Shown here piece after piece: positions 18,177-27,391 of a DNA stretch of 64,000 nt; the stretch's first letter is position 1; each line of letters starts with the position of its first letter. Made by a program: the position numbers and the translations under genes. The stretch comes from Paraburkholderia sp. Ac-20340. Lineage in GTDB: Bacteria; Pseudomonadota; Gammaproteobacteria; Burkholderiales; Burkholderiaceae. The notes under the pieces are model-generated. The model searched no databases, was not told where the DNA came from, and was given only the letters and a program-made list of their open reading frames with translations. Where the stretch lies: positions 186,001 to 250,000 of the forward strand of contig NZ_JAAGPR010000002.1 of NCBI RefSeq assembly GCF_017104965.1, given 5' to 3'.

Positions 18177-19322
18177 GTGAATTCCCGCGCCCAAGACAAC
18201 GCTCTCCACATCGCCCTCGTCTGCAACACCGCGTGGGCGATTTACACCTATCGACGCGGCCTTTTACGCGCGCTCACACAAAGCGGCGCACGCGTGAGCA
18301 TCATCGCGCCGCGCGATCGCACCTTCGAGCCGCTCGCGCAGATGGGTTGCGAGTGCATCGATTTGCCGGTCGCCTCGAAAGGCACGAATCCGCTGCACGA
18401 TCTGCGCACGCTGCTCGCGCTTTTCAAGCACTATCGCGCGCTCAAACCCAACGTCGTCTTCCACTACACGATCAAGCCGAACATCTACGGCTCGGTCGCG
18501 GCGTGGCTCGCGCGCGTGCCGTCGCTCGCGGTCACCACAGGACTGGGCTACGTCTTCATCCAGAAAAGCCGCGCCGCGCAAGTGGCCAAGCGGCTTTATC
18601 GCTTTGCGTTCCGCTTCCCGCGCGAAGTCTGGTTTTTGAATCGCGACGACGAATCCGCCTTCCGCGAAGAAAACCTGCTCGCGCATCCTGAGCGCGCACG
18701 CCTGCTGCACGGCGAAGGCGTCGATCTCGAGGACTACGCGTTTGCGCCGCTGCCCAAGCGCGGCGAATTCGTTTTCGTGCTGATCGGCCGTTTGTTGTGG
18801 GACAAGGGCGTGGGCGAATACGTCGAAGCCGCGCGTCAGTTGCGTAGCCGCTATCCGCAGGCGCGTTTCCAGTTGCTCGGCCCGGTCGGCGTCGATAACC
18901 CCAGCGCGATCTCGCGCGAAGAAGTGGCCGCGTGGGAACGCGAAGGCGTGATCGAATACCTGGGCGAAACCGCCGACGTGCGCCCCTATATTACGAACGC
19001 CGATTGCGTGGTCCTGCCCTCTTATCGCGAAGGCGTGCCGCGCACACTGATGGAAGCGAGCGCGATGGGCCGCCCGATCGTCGCCACCGACGTGCCCGGT
19101 TGCCGCGAAGTCGTCGCGAATGGCGAAAACGGCCTGCTCTGCGAAGCGCGCGATGCGGCTTCGCTTACCGCCGCACTGTCAAAAATGCTCGATATGTCCC
19201 CGTCCGATCGCGAAGCCATGGCGGTGCGCGGCCGGAAAAAAATCGAGAAAGAATTCGATGAACGGGTTGTGGTACAACGCTACCGGGACTTGATCCAGGA
19301 CATTACCGGATCGACCTTCTAA
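18177..19322 (+). CDS. GT4-family glycosyltransferase
   Basis: Cytoplasmic GT-B enzyme that transfers a sugar from a nucleotide sugar onto a lipid-linked acceptor. The N-terminal half starts with [10 protein letters not shown], the family's usual N-terminus, and contains [11 protein letters not shown] and TGLGYVF. The C-terminal half has [13 protein letters not shown] and the nucleotide-sugar region [16 protein letters not shown] (EX7E-like). I prefer the GTG at 18177 (381 residues) because it lies just before the conserved N-terminus; an in-frame ATG at 18093 would add 28 residues without homology. galE follows after 28 nt, so the two probably form one transcript, and a UDP-hexose or UDP-HexNAc donor is plausible. 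Confidence 0.82.
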   Translation: MNSRAQDNALHIALVCNTAWAIYTYRRGLLRALTQSGARVSIIAPRDRTFEPLAQMGCECIDLPVASKGTNPLHDLRTLLALFKHYRALKPNVVFHYTIKPNIYGSVAAWLARVPSLAVTTGLGYVFIQKSRAAQVAKRLYRFAFRFPREVWFLNRDDESAFREENLLAHPERARLLHGEGVDLEDYAFAPLPKRGEFVFVLIGRLLWDKGVGEYVEAARQLRSRYPQARFQLLGPVGVDNPSAISREEVAAWEREGVIEYLGETADVRPYITNADCVVLPSYREGVPRTLMEASAMGRPIVATDVPGCREVVANGENGLLCEARDAASLTAALSKMLDMSPSDREAMAVRGRKKIEKEFDERVVVQRYRDLIQDITGSTF

Positions 19323-19350
19323 CGATATCGAGAGCACACGGGAATACAGC

Positions 19351-20382
19351 ATGGCAGCGACTCACACCAAAGGCACGATCCTCGTCACAGGCGGCGCGGG
19401 CTTCATCGGTTCGCACACCTGCGTCGAGCTGCTCAATGGCGGCTTCGACGTCGTCGCTGTCGACAATCTCGTCAACAGCCGCGAAGAGTCGCTCGCCCGC
19501 GTCGAGCGTATTACGGGCAAGCCGGTCGCGTTCTATAACGCCGATGTGCGCGATGCCCAGGCGCTCACGCGTATTTTCGAGGCGCACAAGATCACCGGTG
19601 TGATTCACTTCGCGGCGCTCAAGGCCGTGGGCGAGTCGGTGGCCAAGCCCATCGAGTATTACCGCAACAATCTCGATGGCCTGCTCGTCGTGCTCGACGT
19701 AATGCGCCAGCATGGCGTGAAGCAGTTTGTGTTCAGTTCTTCCGCAACGGTGTATGGCGTGCCCGAGCGCTCGCCCATCGACGAAACCTTCCCGCTTTCC
19801 GCAACCAATCCGTACGGCCAGTCGAAGCTGATCGCCGAGCAGATCCTGCGCGATGTGGTGATTTCGGACCCGTCGTGGCGCATCGCCGTGCTGCGTTATT
19901 TCAACCCGGTTGGCGCGCATGAGAGCGGTTTGATCGGCGAAGATCCGGCCGGCATTCCGAACAACCTCATGCCGTTCGTCGCGCAGGTTGCGGTGGGCAA
20001 GCTGGAAAAGCTGCGTGTGTTCGGCGGCGATTACCCGACGCCGGACGGCACGGGCGTGCGCGATTACATTCACGTGGTCGATCTGGCGCAGGGTCACCTG
20101 AAAGCGCTGGACGCACTGGTTGCGCGCGATGAGGGCTTTACGGTCAATCTGGGCACCGGTCGCGGTTACAGCGTGCTGGAAGTTGTGAAGGCGTTCGAAG
20201 CAGCTTCGGGCAAACCGGTGCCGTATGAGATCGTCACGCGCCGCCCGGGCGATATCGCTGAGTGCTATGCAAACCCCGCGACGGCAGAGAAGCTGATCGG
20301 CTGGAAAGCACAGTTTGGTATCGAGCGCATGTGCGTCGATCACTGGCGCTGGCAGGAAAATAATCCGCAAGGATTTGAGTAA
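19351..20382 (+). CDS. galE: UDP-glucose 4-epimerase
   Basis: Extended-SDR enzyme that interconverts UDP-Glc and UDP-Gal, and perhaps the N-acetyl forms. It has 343 residues, typical of GalE. Motifs: [11 protein letters not shown] (13-23), [26 protein letters not shown] (129-136) and the catalytic pair Tyr155/Lys159 in YGQSK. CGGGAATACAGC precedes the ATG. A strong intrinsic terminator follows at 20393-20420. Supplies galactose-type donors to the surrounding glycosyltransferases. Confidence 0.95.
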   Translation: MAATHTKGTILVTGGAGFIGSHTCVELLNGGFDVVAVDNLVNSREESLARVERITGKPVAFYNADVRDAQALTRIFEAHKITGVIHFAALKAVGESVAKPIEYYRNNLDGLLVVLDVMRQHGVKQFVFSSSATVYGVPERSPIDETFPLSATNPYGQSKLIAEQILRDVVISDPSWRIAVLRYFNPVGAHESGLIGEDPAGIPNNLMPFVAQVAVGKLEKLRVFGGDYPTPDGTGVRDYIHVVDLAQGHLKALDALVARDEGFTVNLGTGRGYSVLEVVKAFEAASGKPVPYEIVTRRPGDIAECYANPATAEKLIGWKAQFGIERMCVDHWRWQENNPQGFE

Positions 20383-20392
20383 ATAGATCCAG

Positions 20393-20420
20393 AACGGCGC
20401 CGAAACGGCGCCGTTTCTTT
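20393..20420 (+). terminator. Rho-independent terminator after galE
   Basis: Stem AACGGCGCCG / CGGCGCCGTT with loop AAA, followed by TCTTT, starting 10 nt after the galE stop. Confidence 0.85.
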
Positions 20421-20565
20421 ATGCGCAGCGCGTCACGAGCGATTACATCCGGACAGATTTGTTGCCGTTTATTACGTCGTCGTTACAACAACATTATCGC
20501 AGCTAGAATACCCACTCAGTTAAGCCGGTTTTTATATGTGTGGGGTGCGAGCAGTGGGAACAGCG

Positions 20566-21105
20566 ATGTCGTCGGGGGCCGTGGTATGGCTGACCGGAAT
20601 GTCCGGTGCAGGCAAATCGACCATTGCCCAAGCCTTGGTCAAACAATTGCAAACGTTTGCAGTTCGCGCGACCGTGCTCGATGGCGACGTGCTGCGCACC
20701 GGCCTGAATGCAGACCTCGGCTTCAGCGAAGCCGACCGGACTGAAAACCTGCGCCGCGTTGCGCATGTTGCCGCACTGTTCTGCCAGGAAGGCTATGTGG
20801 CGATCACCGCCACGATCTCGCCGGAAATGGAGCACCGCGAAAACGCGCGCAAGATCATCGGCGCGGATTCATTCGTTGAAGTGTTCGTCGATACGCCACT
20901 GCGCGTGTGTGAATCGCGCGATCCCAAAGGGCTTTATAAGCGCGCGCGTGCAGGGCAGATTCCATCATTTACTGGCATCAGCTCGCCCTACCACGCACCC
21001 GAACATGCGGATGTCGTGCTGCACACGGAAAGCATGAAGGTCGAACACTGCGTCGAGCGGATCATCGCGCATCTGACGCATGCGCGCGCAGCCCGCATCG
21101 GGTAA
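20566..21105 (+). CDS. cysC: Adenylylsulfate (APS) kinase
   Basis: Phosphorylates APS to PAPS, the sulfate donor for sulfotransferases and for PAPS-dependent assimilation. Motifs: Walker [29 protein letters not shown], and the [10 protein letters not shown] lid region. I choose the ATG at 20566 (179 residues) because GGGAA lies 7-8 nt upstream; an ATG at 20536 would add 10 residues. A weak promoter-like pair (TTACAA at 20482, TAGAAT at 20503) lies upstream, so it may be transcribed on its own after the galE terminator. There is no cysDN or cysH here. The nearest PAPS user is the sulfotransferase at 27392-28624. Confidence 0.92.
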   Translation: MSSGAVVWLTGMSGAGKSTIAQALVKQLQTFAVRATVLDGDVLRTGLNADLGFSEADRTENLRRVAHVAALFCQEGYVAITATISPEMEHRENARKIIGADSFVEVFVDTPLRVCESRDPKGLYKRARAGQIPSFTGISSPYHAPEHADVVLHTESMKVEHCVERIIAHLTHARAARIG

Positions 21106-21111
21106 ATCAGC

Positions 21112-21132
21112 GCACCGCGGCAAGCGCGGTGC
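21112..21132 (+). terminator. Hairpin after cysC, possible terminator
   Basis: GCACCGCG / CGCGGTGC with a 5-nt loop, just after the cysC stop and between convergent genes. The following sequence is only moderately T-rich, so this is a weak intrinsic terminator at best. Confidence 0.45.
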
Positions 21133-21213
21133 GATTGCATCTCATCTTTATCTTCTTTCAGAGCTGCTGGAATACTCGCACGAGCCGGGTTGCACAGGGC
21201 CTACCTTCGGAAT

Positions 21214-22818
21214 TCAATACTCGTTCAGGTGCCGGGCAAACACCGGCACGCGAGGCAAGCCCAAGGTCAATCCGTAGGACCCTGCACTCACCGCAGCAGC
21301 TGCCGGCTGTTCAGTCAGATCCGGTCCGATCAAGAATCTGAAGTTGCCACAGACGACAGGCCGGTTAAACAACAGGCGCACGCCCCACGGTGCCGGAAGA
21401 AGCCGGAAGTCGTGAACACGTCTCAATTCCTTGCCATCGAGCCAGAGTTGATGTGGGCCAAAGTACACCTCGCGGAATCCACCACTCAGCCCGTGCAGAT
21501 CGATGAAATCGATCAACGGCCGGTCAGCCATGCACATCACGTTGACCAGCCTGGTGCCATCCGGCGCGGCTTCACGCGTCTGCGAAACACCGTCGATCTC
21601 CCGAACCTTGAATTGAACGCAGAGCACCAGGCAAATCAAGGCGACGGCGGAGAAGGCGCGCACCAGCCGGGAACTCGCCCCTGCTCCTGAACCGGACCAG
21701 ATCCAGCGCAACGCCAGCCACGCGAGCAACGCCAGGTAAGGCACAGCCCACTTGAAATAGTGGACGTTATGGAATCGCCACATGCCTTCCGGCAGCAAAT
21801 CGCCATACGGTGCGTATAACGCGAAGTGAAGCAGGATGGCGAGAGCAAGCACGCGCAGCATTTTGTCGCCGCGAACGATAGCGACGACGATGCCCACTAT
21901 CGACAGCAGGAGCCAAGGATAATGCGTGACCAGCGAAGCCTGCGGTTCGAGATAGGCTGTATTCGTGTCGAACACCAGTGACCAGACTTTTCGGGGCAAC
22001 TCAGCGATAAAGTAGCCGCTGGAGGAAGCCGTCGATTGCATGTAGCCACCGAGCGGACGCCCAAAAATCTTGTAGTTGACCGCTGCAAATATCGCCAGCC
22101 AGAACATCAGGCCCAGACCCAAGGCGCCGCAAATCGCGAGCACGCGCCTCCACCGTTTCGCCAGTTCTGCCACGCTTCGTGACGGCACCACGAACAGTAC
22201 ATACGCCGGGAAGAAGATCGCCGCGAGACCGGCGTCAACTGGGCGCAGCACAATCAACGCACCGAACAACATCGAAAAGACGACAGCCCACAAAGCCGCA
22301 CCGCGAGTGGCTTCACCACCCCCGCCGATTTCTTTTTGCCGCAACAGGATCAACAGGCAAAGCGAGTAGATCAGCGCAGTTCCTGACGTCGTCCAAGGAA
22401 TCGCGTAATTCACTATAACGGTGGGCGTGAACCACAACGCCCCCGCCGTCAGTATGAGTATCTCCACCCGCGAAAGATACTGATCCGCGAACTTGACGAA
22501 CGCGTACACGAAAACCAGCAGCGCAAATCCATCGAACACGAAGAACGGATGATTAGGAGTCCAGTGCAGAAAGATACGACCGATCAGCGGATACAGGACC
22601 GGGTAATAGAAGTTATCCGGCAACCAGTGGTGCAAGGCGAGTGCTTTTGCTTCCTTGAGGTATTCCCCCTGATCGAACCAACCCCACCAGCCCAGTGGAG
22701 CATCCGGGTTATTGCCCGGTAATGCCGGGTGAGCGAGATAGGCGACCGAATAGACAATGAGCGTTCCCCACAGGAACACCCAGGTCGGAATGGTGTATCG
22801 ATTAAGGCCTCTGGACAT
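21214..22818 (-). CDS. Polytopic membrane protein, GT-C-like glycosyltransferase (GtrC position)
   Basis: Not matched to a named family. The 534 residues (ATG at 22816-22818) have about ten hydrophobic helices, an early loop GWFDQGEYLKEA with acidic residues placed like the Asp/Glu of GT-C enzymes, and a C-terminal extracytoplasmic domain of about 120 residues. Directly downstream of a GtrB-like and a GtrA-like gene in one minus-strand run, it occupies the place of the serotype-specific GtrC in gtr cassettes. It would use an undecaprenyl-phosphate sugar on the periplasmic side to add a side residue to the polysaccharide. The function is inferred from topology and neighbours. Confidence 0.6.
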   Translation of the reverse strand: MSRGLNRYTIPTWVFLWGTLIVYSVAYLAHPALPGNNPDAPLGWWGWFDQGEYLKEAKALALHHWLPDNFYYPVLYPLIGRIFLHWTPNHPFFVFDGFALLVFVYAFVKFADQYLSRVEILILTAGALWFTPTVIVNYAIPWTTSGTALIYSLCLLILLRQKEIGGGGEATRGAALWAVVFSMLFGALIVLRPVDAGLAAIFFPAYVLFVVPSRSVAELAKRWRRVLAICGALGLGLMFWLAIFAAVNYKIFGRPLGGYMQSTASSSGYFIAELPRKVWSLVFDTNTAYLEPQASLVTHYPWLLLSIVGIVVAIVRGDKMLRVLALAILLHFALYAPYGDLLPEGMWRFHNVHYFKWAVPYLALLAWLALRWIWSGSGAGASSRLVRAFSAVALICLVLCVQFKVREIDGVSQTREAAPDGTRLVNVMCMADRPLIDFIDLHGLSGGFREVYFGPHQLWLDGKELRRVHDFRLLPAPWGVRLLFNRPVVCGNFRFLIGPDLTEQPAAAAVSAGSYGLTLGLPRVPVFARHLNEY

Positions 22819-22860
22819 GCGCAATTCGATAAAGTTTGATCAGCGAATGGTCGGACGTTG

Positions 22861-23295
22861 CTAATTTTTATGAAAAACGAGGAATTTGGAACCTGTGAAA
22901 TTGAGCAGCATGCCGGCTATCGACCCGGCTGCAACTGCAACCATCGGATGCCTCCAGGCAAACGCGACATGCAGCACCAGATAAAAATACGTGCCATTGT
23001 TAGCCGCCCAGCCTAGCGCATTCGCGAGGACATAACGCACCCACTCGTGATGCGCCGCATAGCGGCTCGCCCCGAATGTATAACGGCGATTCAGGAACCA
23101 TGTCACTGTGACTGCGGCAGGAAACGCGATTGCCTGTGCGACCAGCGGGCTGCCAAACTGCGTCCACAACCCGACTATGGACGCATTAACTACCAGACCG
23201 ACAATACCGACAAGAGCGAAGCGCATGAACTGTTTGACGGACGGGTGCCGCAACGCTTCGCGATAGATCGCTCCCAACCCTCGAACTGCTGGCAT
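22861..23295 (-). CDS. GtrA-like membrane protein (polyprenyl-phosphate-sugar flippase type)
   Basis: Small four-helix membrane protein of the GtrA family, thought to flip undecaprenyl-phosphate-linked hexose across the inner membrane. It has 144 residues from the ATG at 23293-23295. Typical features: FMRFALVGIVGLVVN near the N-terminus, the WFLNRRYTF turn after helix 2, and KFLVFHKN at the C-terminus. A TTG at 23314-23316 overlapping the upstream stop as TTGA would add seven residues and is an alternative coupled start. GAGGGA lies about 10 nt before the ATG. The gene is paired with the GT2 gene upstream and the GT-C-like gene downstream. Confidence 0.85.
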   Translation of the reverse strand: MPAVRGLGAIYREALRHPSVKQFMRFALVGIVGLVVNASIVGLWTQFGSPLVAQAIAFPAAVTVTWFLNRRYTFGASRYAAHHEWVRYVLANALGWAANNGTYFYLVLHVAFAWRHPMVAVAAGSIAGMLLNFTGSKFLVFHKN

Positions 23296-23312
23296 GGTGC
23301 AGTGATCCCTCG

Positions 23313-24248
23313 TCAATCGTGGGATTCGATAAACGCCGGATGCTGCAAATAGGCGAGCATGCGGGTTTCCCGGCGTCCGCGCGAGACCGTGTCGAGGATC
23401 GTTCCTGTCACCACGCTAAAAAAAGCCATCGTCATCAAACCCATCGCGAGCACGGCTGTCGGTAGACGCGGCACGACGCCGTATTGCACATATGTGTCGA
23501 GAACGGGCGCAGCGAGGAACAGCGAGGTCGCAGCAAAAAGCGCGGACAATGCACCGAAAAACAACATCGGACGTTCGTGGCGCAGAAGCTTGAGAATCAG
23601 CATCAAGATACGCCAGCCGTCGCGATACGTGCGCAACTTGCTCTCAGAACCTTCAGGACGTCCGCGATAACTGCCCTCCCCGTGCGCAACGGGCAGCGAC
23701 AGTTCGAGCGCATGAACCGAAAGCTCCGTTTCGATGTCGAAGCCCTGTGACAGCGCGGGAAACGACTTGACGAAGCGACGCGAGAATACCTTGTAGCCGG
23801 ACAGCATATCGCGCACGCGGTTGCCGAAAATGCGGCGAACCACACCGGTCAGCAACAGATTGCCAAAGCGATGTCCCCCGCGATAAGCGGCGTTTTCGAC
23901 TTCACGACGAACGCAATTTACAAGGTCATAAGGTCCCTCGAGTGCCGACGCGATCATTTGCCCCGCGACACCTGCATCGTACGTATCGTCGCCGTCCACC
24001 ATCACATAAAAATCGGCTTCTACGTCGCGAAACATGCGACGTACCACGTGTCCTTTACCCTGCTGCGTTTCCGACCGGACGATCGCGCCAGCGACACGCG
24101 CAACTTCGGCTGTGCGATCCGACGAATTGTTGTCGTACACGTAGATCTGCGCATCCGGAAGCGCCACGCGAAAATCTCGAACGACGCTGGCAATCGTCTT
24201 TTCTTCGTTGTAGCAAGGGACCAGAACAGCAATTTGTGGCTTCTGCAT
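23313..24248 (-). CDS. GT2-family glycosyltransferase, GtrB/DPM1-like
   Basis: Makes a polyprenyl-phosphate sugar from a nucleotide sugar at the cytoplasmic face. The N-terminal GT-A domain has LVPCYNEEKTIASV, YDNNSSDRT, QGKGHVVRR and the metal-binding VDGDDTYD; two C-terminal hydrophobic helices (about residues 225-290) anchor it. The first ATG in frame (24246-24248) gives 311 residues; a TTG at 24281 would add 11 without homology. Next to a GtrA-like and a GT-C-like gene, this looks like a three-gene gtr-type modification cassette. Confidence 0.87.
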   Translation of the reverse strand: MQKPQIAVLVPCYNEEKTIASVVRDFRVALPDAQIYVYDNNSSDRTAEVARVAGAIVRSETQQGKGHVVRRMFRDVEADFYVMVDGDDTYDAGVAGQMIASALEGPYDLVNCVRREVENAAYRGGHRFGNLLLTGVVRRIFGNRVRDMLSGYKVFSRRFVKSFPALSQGFDIETELSVHALELSLPVAHGEGSYRGRPEGSESKLRTYRDGWRILMLILKLLRHERPMLFFGALSALFAATSLFLAAPVLDTYVQYGVVPRLPTAVLAMGLMTMAFFSVVTGTILDTVSRGRRETRMLAYLQHPAFIESHD

Positions 24249-24775
24249 GAAGGAACAAACCAGTAATGTGTGGTTAGGCAAATCGTGCCGTCATCGAAAC
24301 AGCACAATGTGCCGCTTCGATTCGCGCATATTCGTTCTGTAAGGGTCGACTCACGTGCGTCGATAGCGCGGTAAGTTTATCCCGACGATTGACTGCCGCC
24401 ATATCCCCGTAAGCTCAGTCTGTGCAATCCGGGCAGCCGAATCCGCTTCGCTCGTCTCCGGTCGCCCGAGATTCACGATAAGGCTGAATTAGGCCACGAT
24501 CGAAGAAAATCGATCGTTTTCGGGAAAAGCATCGAAGATGCAACCCCGTACGTCAACGACGCCCTTATTCATTAGACGAAAACTGCGAGCAATCTGCCGC
24601 TCCAGGAGCCCTTACATTACGAATTTTACAATACTGCCGATTCGTTGCGATATGTTACAGACTTCTTATCCACGTCGGCCCAAAAATTCGAATAACGAAG
24701 GAAAATTCGCACTACGCCAAACGACCACAACCACTGCTTCCCACGCCCGCTCACTGCACAACATGGCCTACAGCT
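24249..24775. other. Intergenic region, possible gene remnant
   Basis: About 530 nt without a supported gene, A+T-richer toward its right end. On the minus strand around 24350-24470 there is a reading frame without a start (ending NLPRYRRT then stop) that looks protein-like, and an out-of-frame stretch just upstream. This may be the decayed tail of a lost gene. The rightmost 150 nt lie next to the 3' end of the following GT gene and show nothing I can name. Confidence 0.4.
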
Positions 24776-26173
24776 TTAAGCCAAAGTGATGGCACTCAGA
24801 ATCTGCGCTGCCCTCCTCGCGCTCCCGGATAGCAGCACCAGATCGTCTTCGCTCGGCTTCACCTGCGGTGGCGCCTTCGACAACTCCGCCAGAACGCGCT
24901 GCTCAAGATCACTCGCCGACGTGATCACATCGCTCCGCATACCGAGCGGCCGAAAGTGTTTCTCAAGCGCGTCCAATGCGGTCGTGGCCGAATGCTCCCA
25001 GGAAAATGTCTGCGCATGAGCGATACCGTGCGCTCTCAACTCCGCCCTGAAGTCCTGGTTCGAAAGCGCGAGCAGCATCTTTTCTGCAATCTCATCAGGA
25101 GACGTCGGGTCGAACAGCGCCTCGGGCCATCCAATTACCTCCGGCAGGCTTGTCGTATTCGATCCAATGGACGGCGCACCGCATGCAAGCGCCTCGAGTG
25201 CCGGAAGTCCGAAGCCCTCATGCAACGACGGAAACACGTGCAATTGACAGATGCTGTACATCGCCGGGAGATCATCGTCCGGAATATAGCCAGTCACCAC
25301 CACCTCGTCGCCAGTCAGTCCAAATGACGCGATTTGCCCATCGAGCGCAACACGCTCGTTCGGACGGATGCTACTTCCAATCACGAGTTGATGAGCGCGC
25401 CGGATCTTCTCTGGAAGCCTGGAAAACGCATCGATAAGGGCGCCGAAATTCTTCCTCGGATCAAATCCGCCCGGGACATAAAGTACGAACGGGCGATCAA
25501 TTCCATACTTCTTTACCAACGCGCTGGCTTGCTCATCGGTGAGGGCACGTGGCGAAAATCCCTCGTCGATGGATGCCGAGATATTGACAATATTGCGCGG
25601 CGCTATCCCGAGTAGATCAACGGCCTCGTTCTTTGAACTTCCGGAAATTGCCAGCAAAAGATCCGCGCGTCGCAGCGACTCAAGCTTGCGATGGTAGTAC
25701 TCCGATACGTACCCTTCTTGCAGATAGATTTCCTGAAGCGCGAGCGGGATCAGATCGTAGAGTGTCACAGCAGTGGGAATCTTTTGCCCGTTTATCCCGA
25801 TCGTCACAGCTGCGTCGTCAACCGTTCCCTCAAAGAGGCTGGAAACGTACACCACATCGGGTTGCAGACCAGCGACAAAAAGCTCGCGTAGTTGCTCTGC
25901 CGCGCGCAAGCGCCACGCGTTACTGGCGACAAATTCAGCAACACGTCCCATCCCCGGGAATGCAACAATTCGCTCTACAGCAACCAGACCGTCGAATTCC
26001 GCCTTTATTGGATCGATCGTAGCGGGAAAATTGTCGTTCAGGAGCAACCAGATTTCATGCCCCCGCGAGACGGATTGACGTGCGATCTCTTTAGCAAGCG
26101 CTTTCGAATATCGACCAAGCCCTCGAAATCGACTGTCATCCTGGCATGGCTGGAGATCAATAATTATGCGCAT
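24776..26173 (-). CDS. GT4-family glycosyltransferase (paralogue of first half of the double GT)
   Basis: 465 residues from the ATG at 26171-26173. The N-terminal domain begins MRIIIDLQPCQDDSRFRG and carries TAVTLYDLIPL. The C-terminal nucleotide-sugar domain has FVLYVPGGFDPRKN and FPSLHEGFGLPALEALACG (EX7E). It is closely related along its length to the N-terminal GT4 domain of the protein at 38683-41253, sharing MRIxIDLQ, SRFRGxGRYS, YDLIP and PGGFDPRKNF, typical of mannosyl- or rhamnosyltransferases of O-antigen loci. A tail of about 70 residues follows the GT fold. It lies alone, with non-coding DNA or debris on both sides. Confidence 0.85.
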   Translation of the reverse strand: MRIIIDLQPCQDDSRFRGLGRYSKALAKEIARQSVSRGHEIWLLLNDNFPATIDPIKAEFDGLVAVERIVAFPGMGRVAEFVASNAWRLRAAEQLRELFVAGLQPDVVYVSSLFEGTVDDAAVTIGINGQKIPTAVTLYDLIPLALQEIYLQEGYVSEYYHRKLESLRRADLLLAISGSSKNEAVDLLGIAPRNIVNISASIDEGFSPRALTDEQASALVKKYGIDRPFVLYVPGGFDPRKNFGALIDAFSRLPEKIRRAHQLVIGSSIRPNERVALDGQIASFGLTGDEVVVTGYIPDDDLPAMYSICQLHVFPSLHEGFGLPALEALACGAPSIGSNTTSLPEVIGWPEALFDPTSPDEIAEKMLLALSNQDFRAELRAHGIAHAQTFSWEHSATTALDALEKHFRPLGMRSDVITSASDLEQRVLAELSKAPPQVKPSEDDLVLLSGSARRAAQILSAITLA

Positions 26174-26559
26174 AGGAAACCTGAGCAAAGGAGTGACTGC
26201 GATTAACTACAACCTGCCGAAGACAAGCTGCAAGGCAAACCCGCCGTGCAGTTTGCGGAACGTACAACTACCTCGGCACCGACTTCAGGAATGTGTAAAG
26301 GTCGTCGCCGTCGACGTACCTGTCCGCCGTGTAGCGCGAAACCTCCACATTTTGCATATATAGCGATCACCGTGCAATCTTTTGCAGAATATGTCCCGAT
26401 AAAGATCAGCGAAGGGTTAAAACACACAGAGCGACTTGTCAGCGATGAATGCCACCGTGCGCAGACTTGTACGCTCCAACGACATCATCACTCGTAATCA
26501 TTGCATCGCCCGAATCTTTGGTTAATTGAATTTCGTACTCAAAGGTGTCTGCTTGCCGT

Positions 26560-26865
26560 TCAAGGTTGCAACGTGATCTTCACAACGCCGGATTGCTTGT
26601 CGTCTACAGTCTTAAATTCCCGAGCTGCTTTCGACAGCGGAAGCTGATGGGGAATCATTTTATTGAACATCTCAGGTCGCGCAAGAAGCTCGATCGCTAT
26701 TTCAAAGGCATGTTTTCCATTCAAATATCGATAACAACTCAAGAACTAGACATTAATCTCTTTGATCAATGGGATGAAAGACTGCAATCCATCATGCCCG
26801 GATTCGAATGCGCCAAGGACACCAACAATGCCGAGCGGCCGAAGGGAGAGGAATGTCTGGCGTCG
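26560..26865 (-). pseudogene. C-terminal fragment of zinc-dependent (MDR family) dehydrogenase with in-frame stop
   Basis: Reading down the minus strand from about 26865, the frame gives SLRPLGIVGVLGAF, then FIPLIKEINV, an in-frame TAG (26746-26748), then SCYRYLNGKHAFEIAIELL and a tail ending KITLQP with a natural TGA at 26560-26562. These segments match in order the end of threonine- or alcohol-dehydrogenase-like MDR enzymes (the RPGG strand, the CYRY segment, the F-E-x-A-x-x-L-L helix and the final strand). The amber codon breaks the protein, and the catalytic and Rossmann parts are missing upstream. A relic, perhaps of a nucleotide-sugar or redox gene. Confidence 0.65.
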
Positions 26866-26964
26866 TGATCGGTGCTGGGACGAACGGGCTGATGGCGCTT
26901 GCAGCGGCAATCGATGCCGGATCGGATGTACGTCGTTGCAAGACATCCGTTTCAGGCCTATTAG

Positions 26965-27097
26965 CCCGGAACTCTTCGGACATCATAAGGGTGCTGATCA
27001 GCTCTGGCGTACGACTGGCGTGCTGTATCCAGTGCTCTGCAGCGCCTGGCTCGGCGTCGCGCCCAGTGGTACGGAATACGCTGCTGCCACGTCTCAT
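26965..27097 (-). pseudogene. DUF4214-like remnant
   Basis: The minus-strand frame contains FRTTGRDAEPGAAEHW followed by SRTPELISTLMMSEEF, the pattern of DUF4214 repeats (LGRxPDxxGxxxW ... SxEF) found in some polysaccharide-modifying or glycosyltransferase proteins. Stops and loss of the motif on both sides show that only a fragment survives. Confidence 0.45.
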
Positions 27098-27391
27098 CTG
27101 CCTATCATCGAGACTAACCTTTCACGGTTTTTTGGATTGATCCGACGAGTATATCCGGTCGAAATCGTCGAGTCGCGCACGACGTGTGTCAGCAAGACTC
27201 AATGCGATTCGCAGACTGACCGCGCCCTCACAGCGCGCCGACGTTTCGTCAGTCACACTAAATTGCCGCCCCAATATCGCAGTGGTACAGTGATGTAAAT
27301 AAGCTTCCCTTGCTCAAGATGATATCTATCGATCGAAGCGCCCACACGATCGTGATTTCCTCGCCCTACATCCAATCGAATTCATTTCGCC

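Larger units (their letters stand above)
26174..27391. other. 1.2-kb gene-debris region left of the sulfotransferase gene
   Basis: No intact gene. Recognisable pieces are a minus-strand zinc-dehydrogenase C-terminus with an in-frame amber codon (26560-26865), a plus-strand stretch resembling a dehydrogenase Rossmann motif (26853-26937), a minus-strand DUF4214-like remnant (26965-27097), and a minus-strand protein-like tail of about 30 codons ending near 26260. No transposase or terminal repeats were recognised. Confidence 0.6.
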
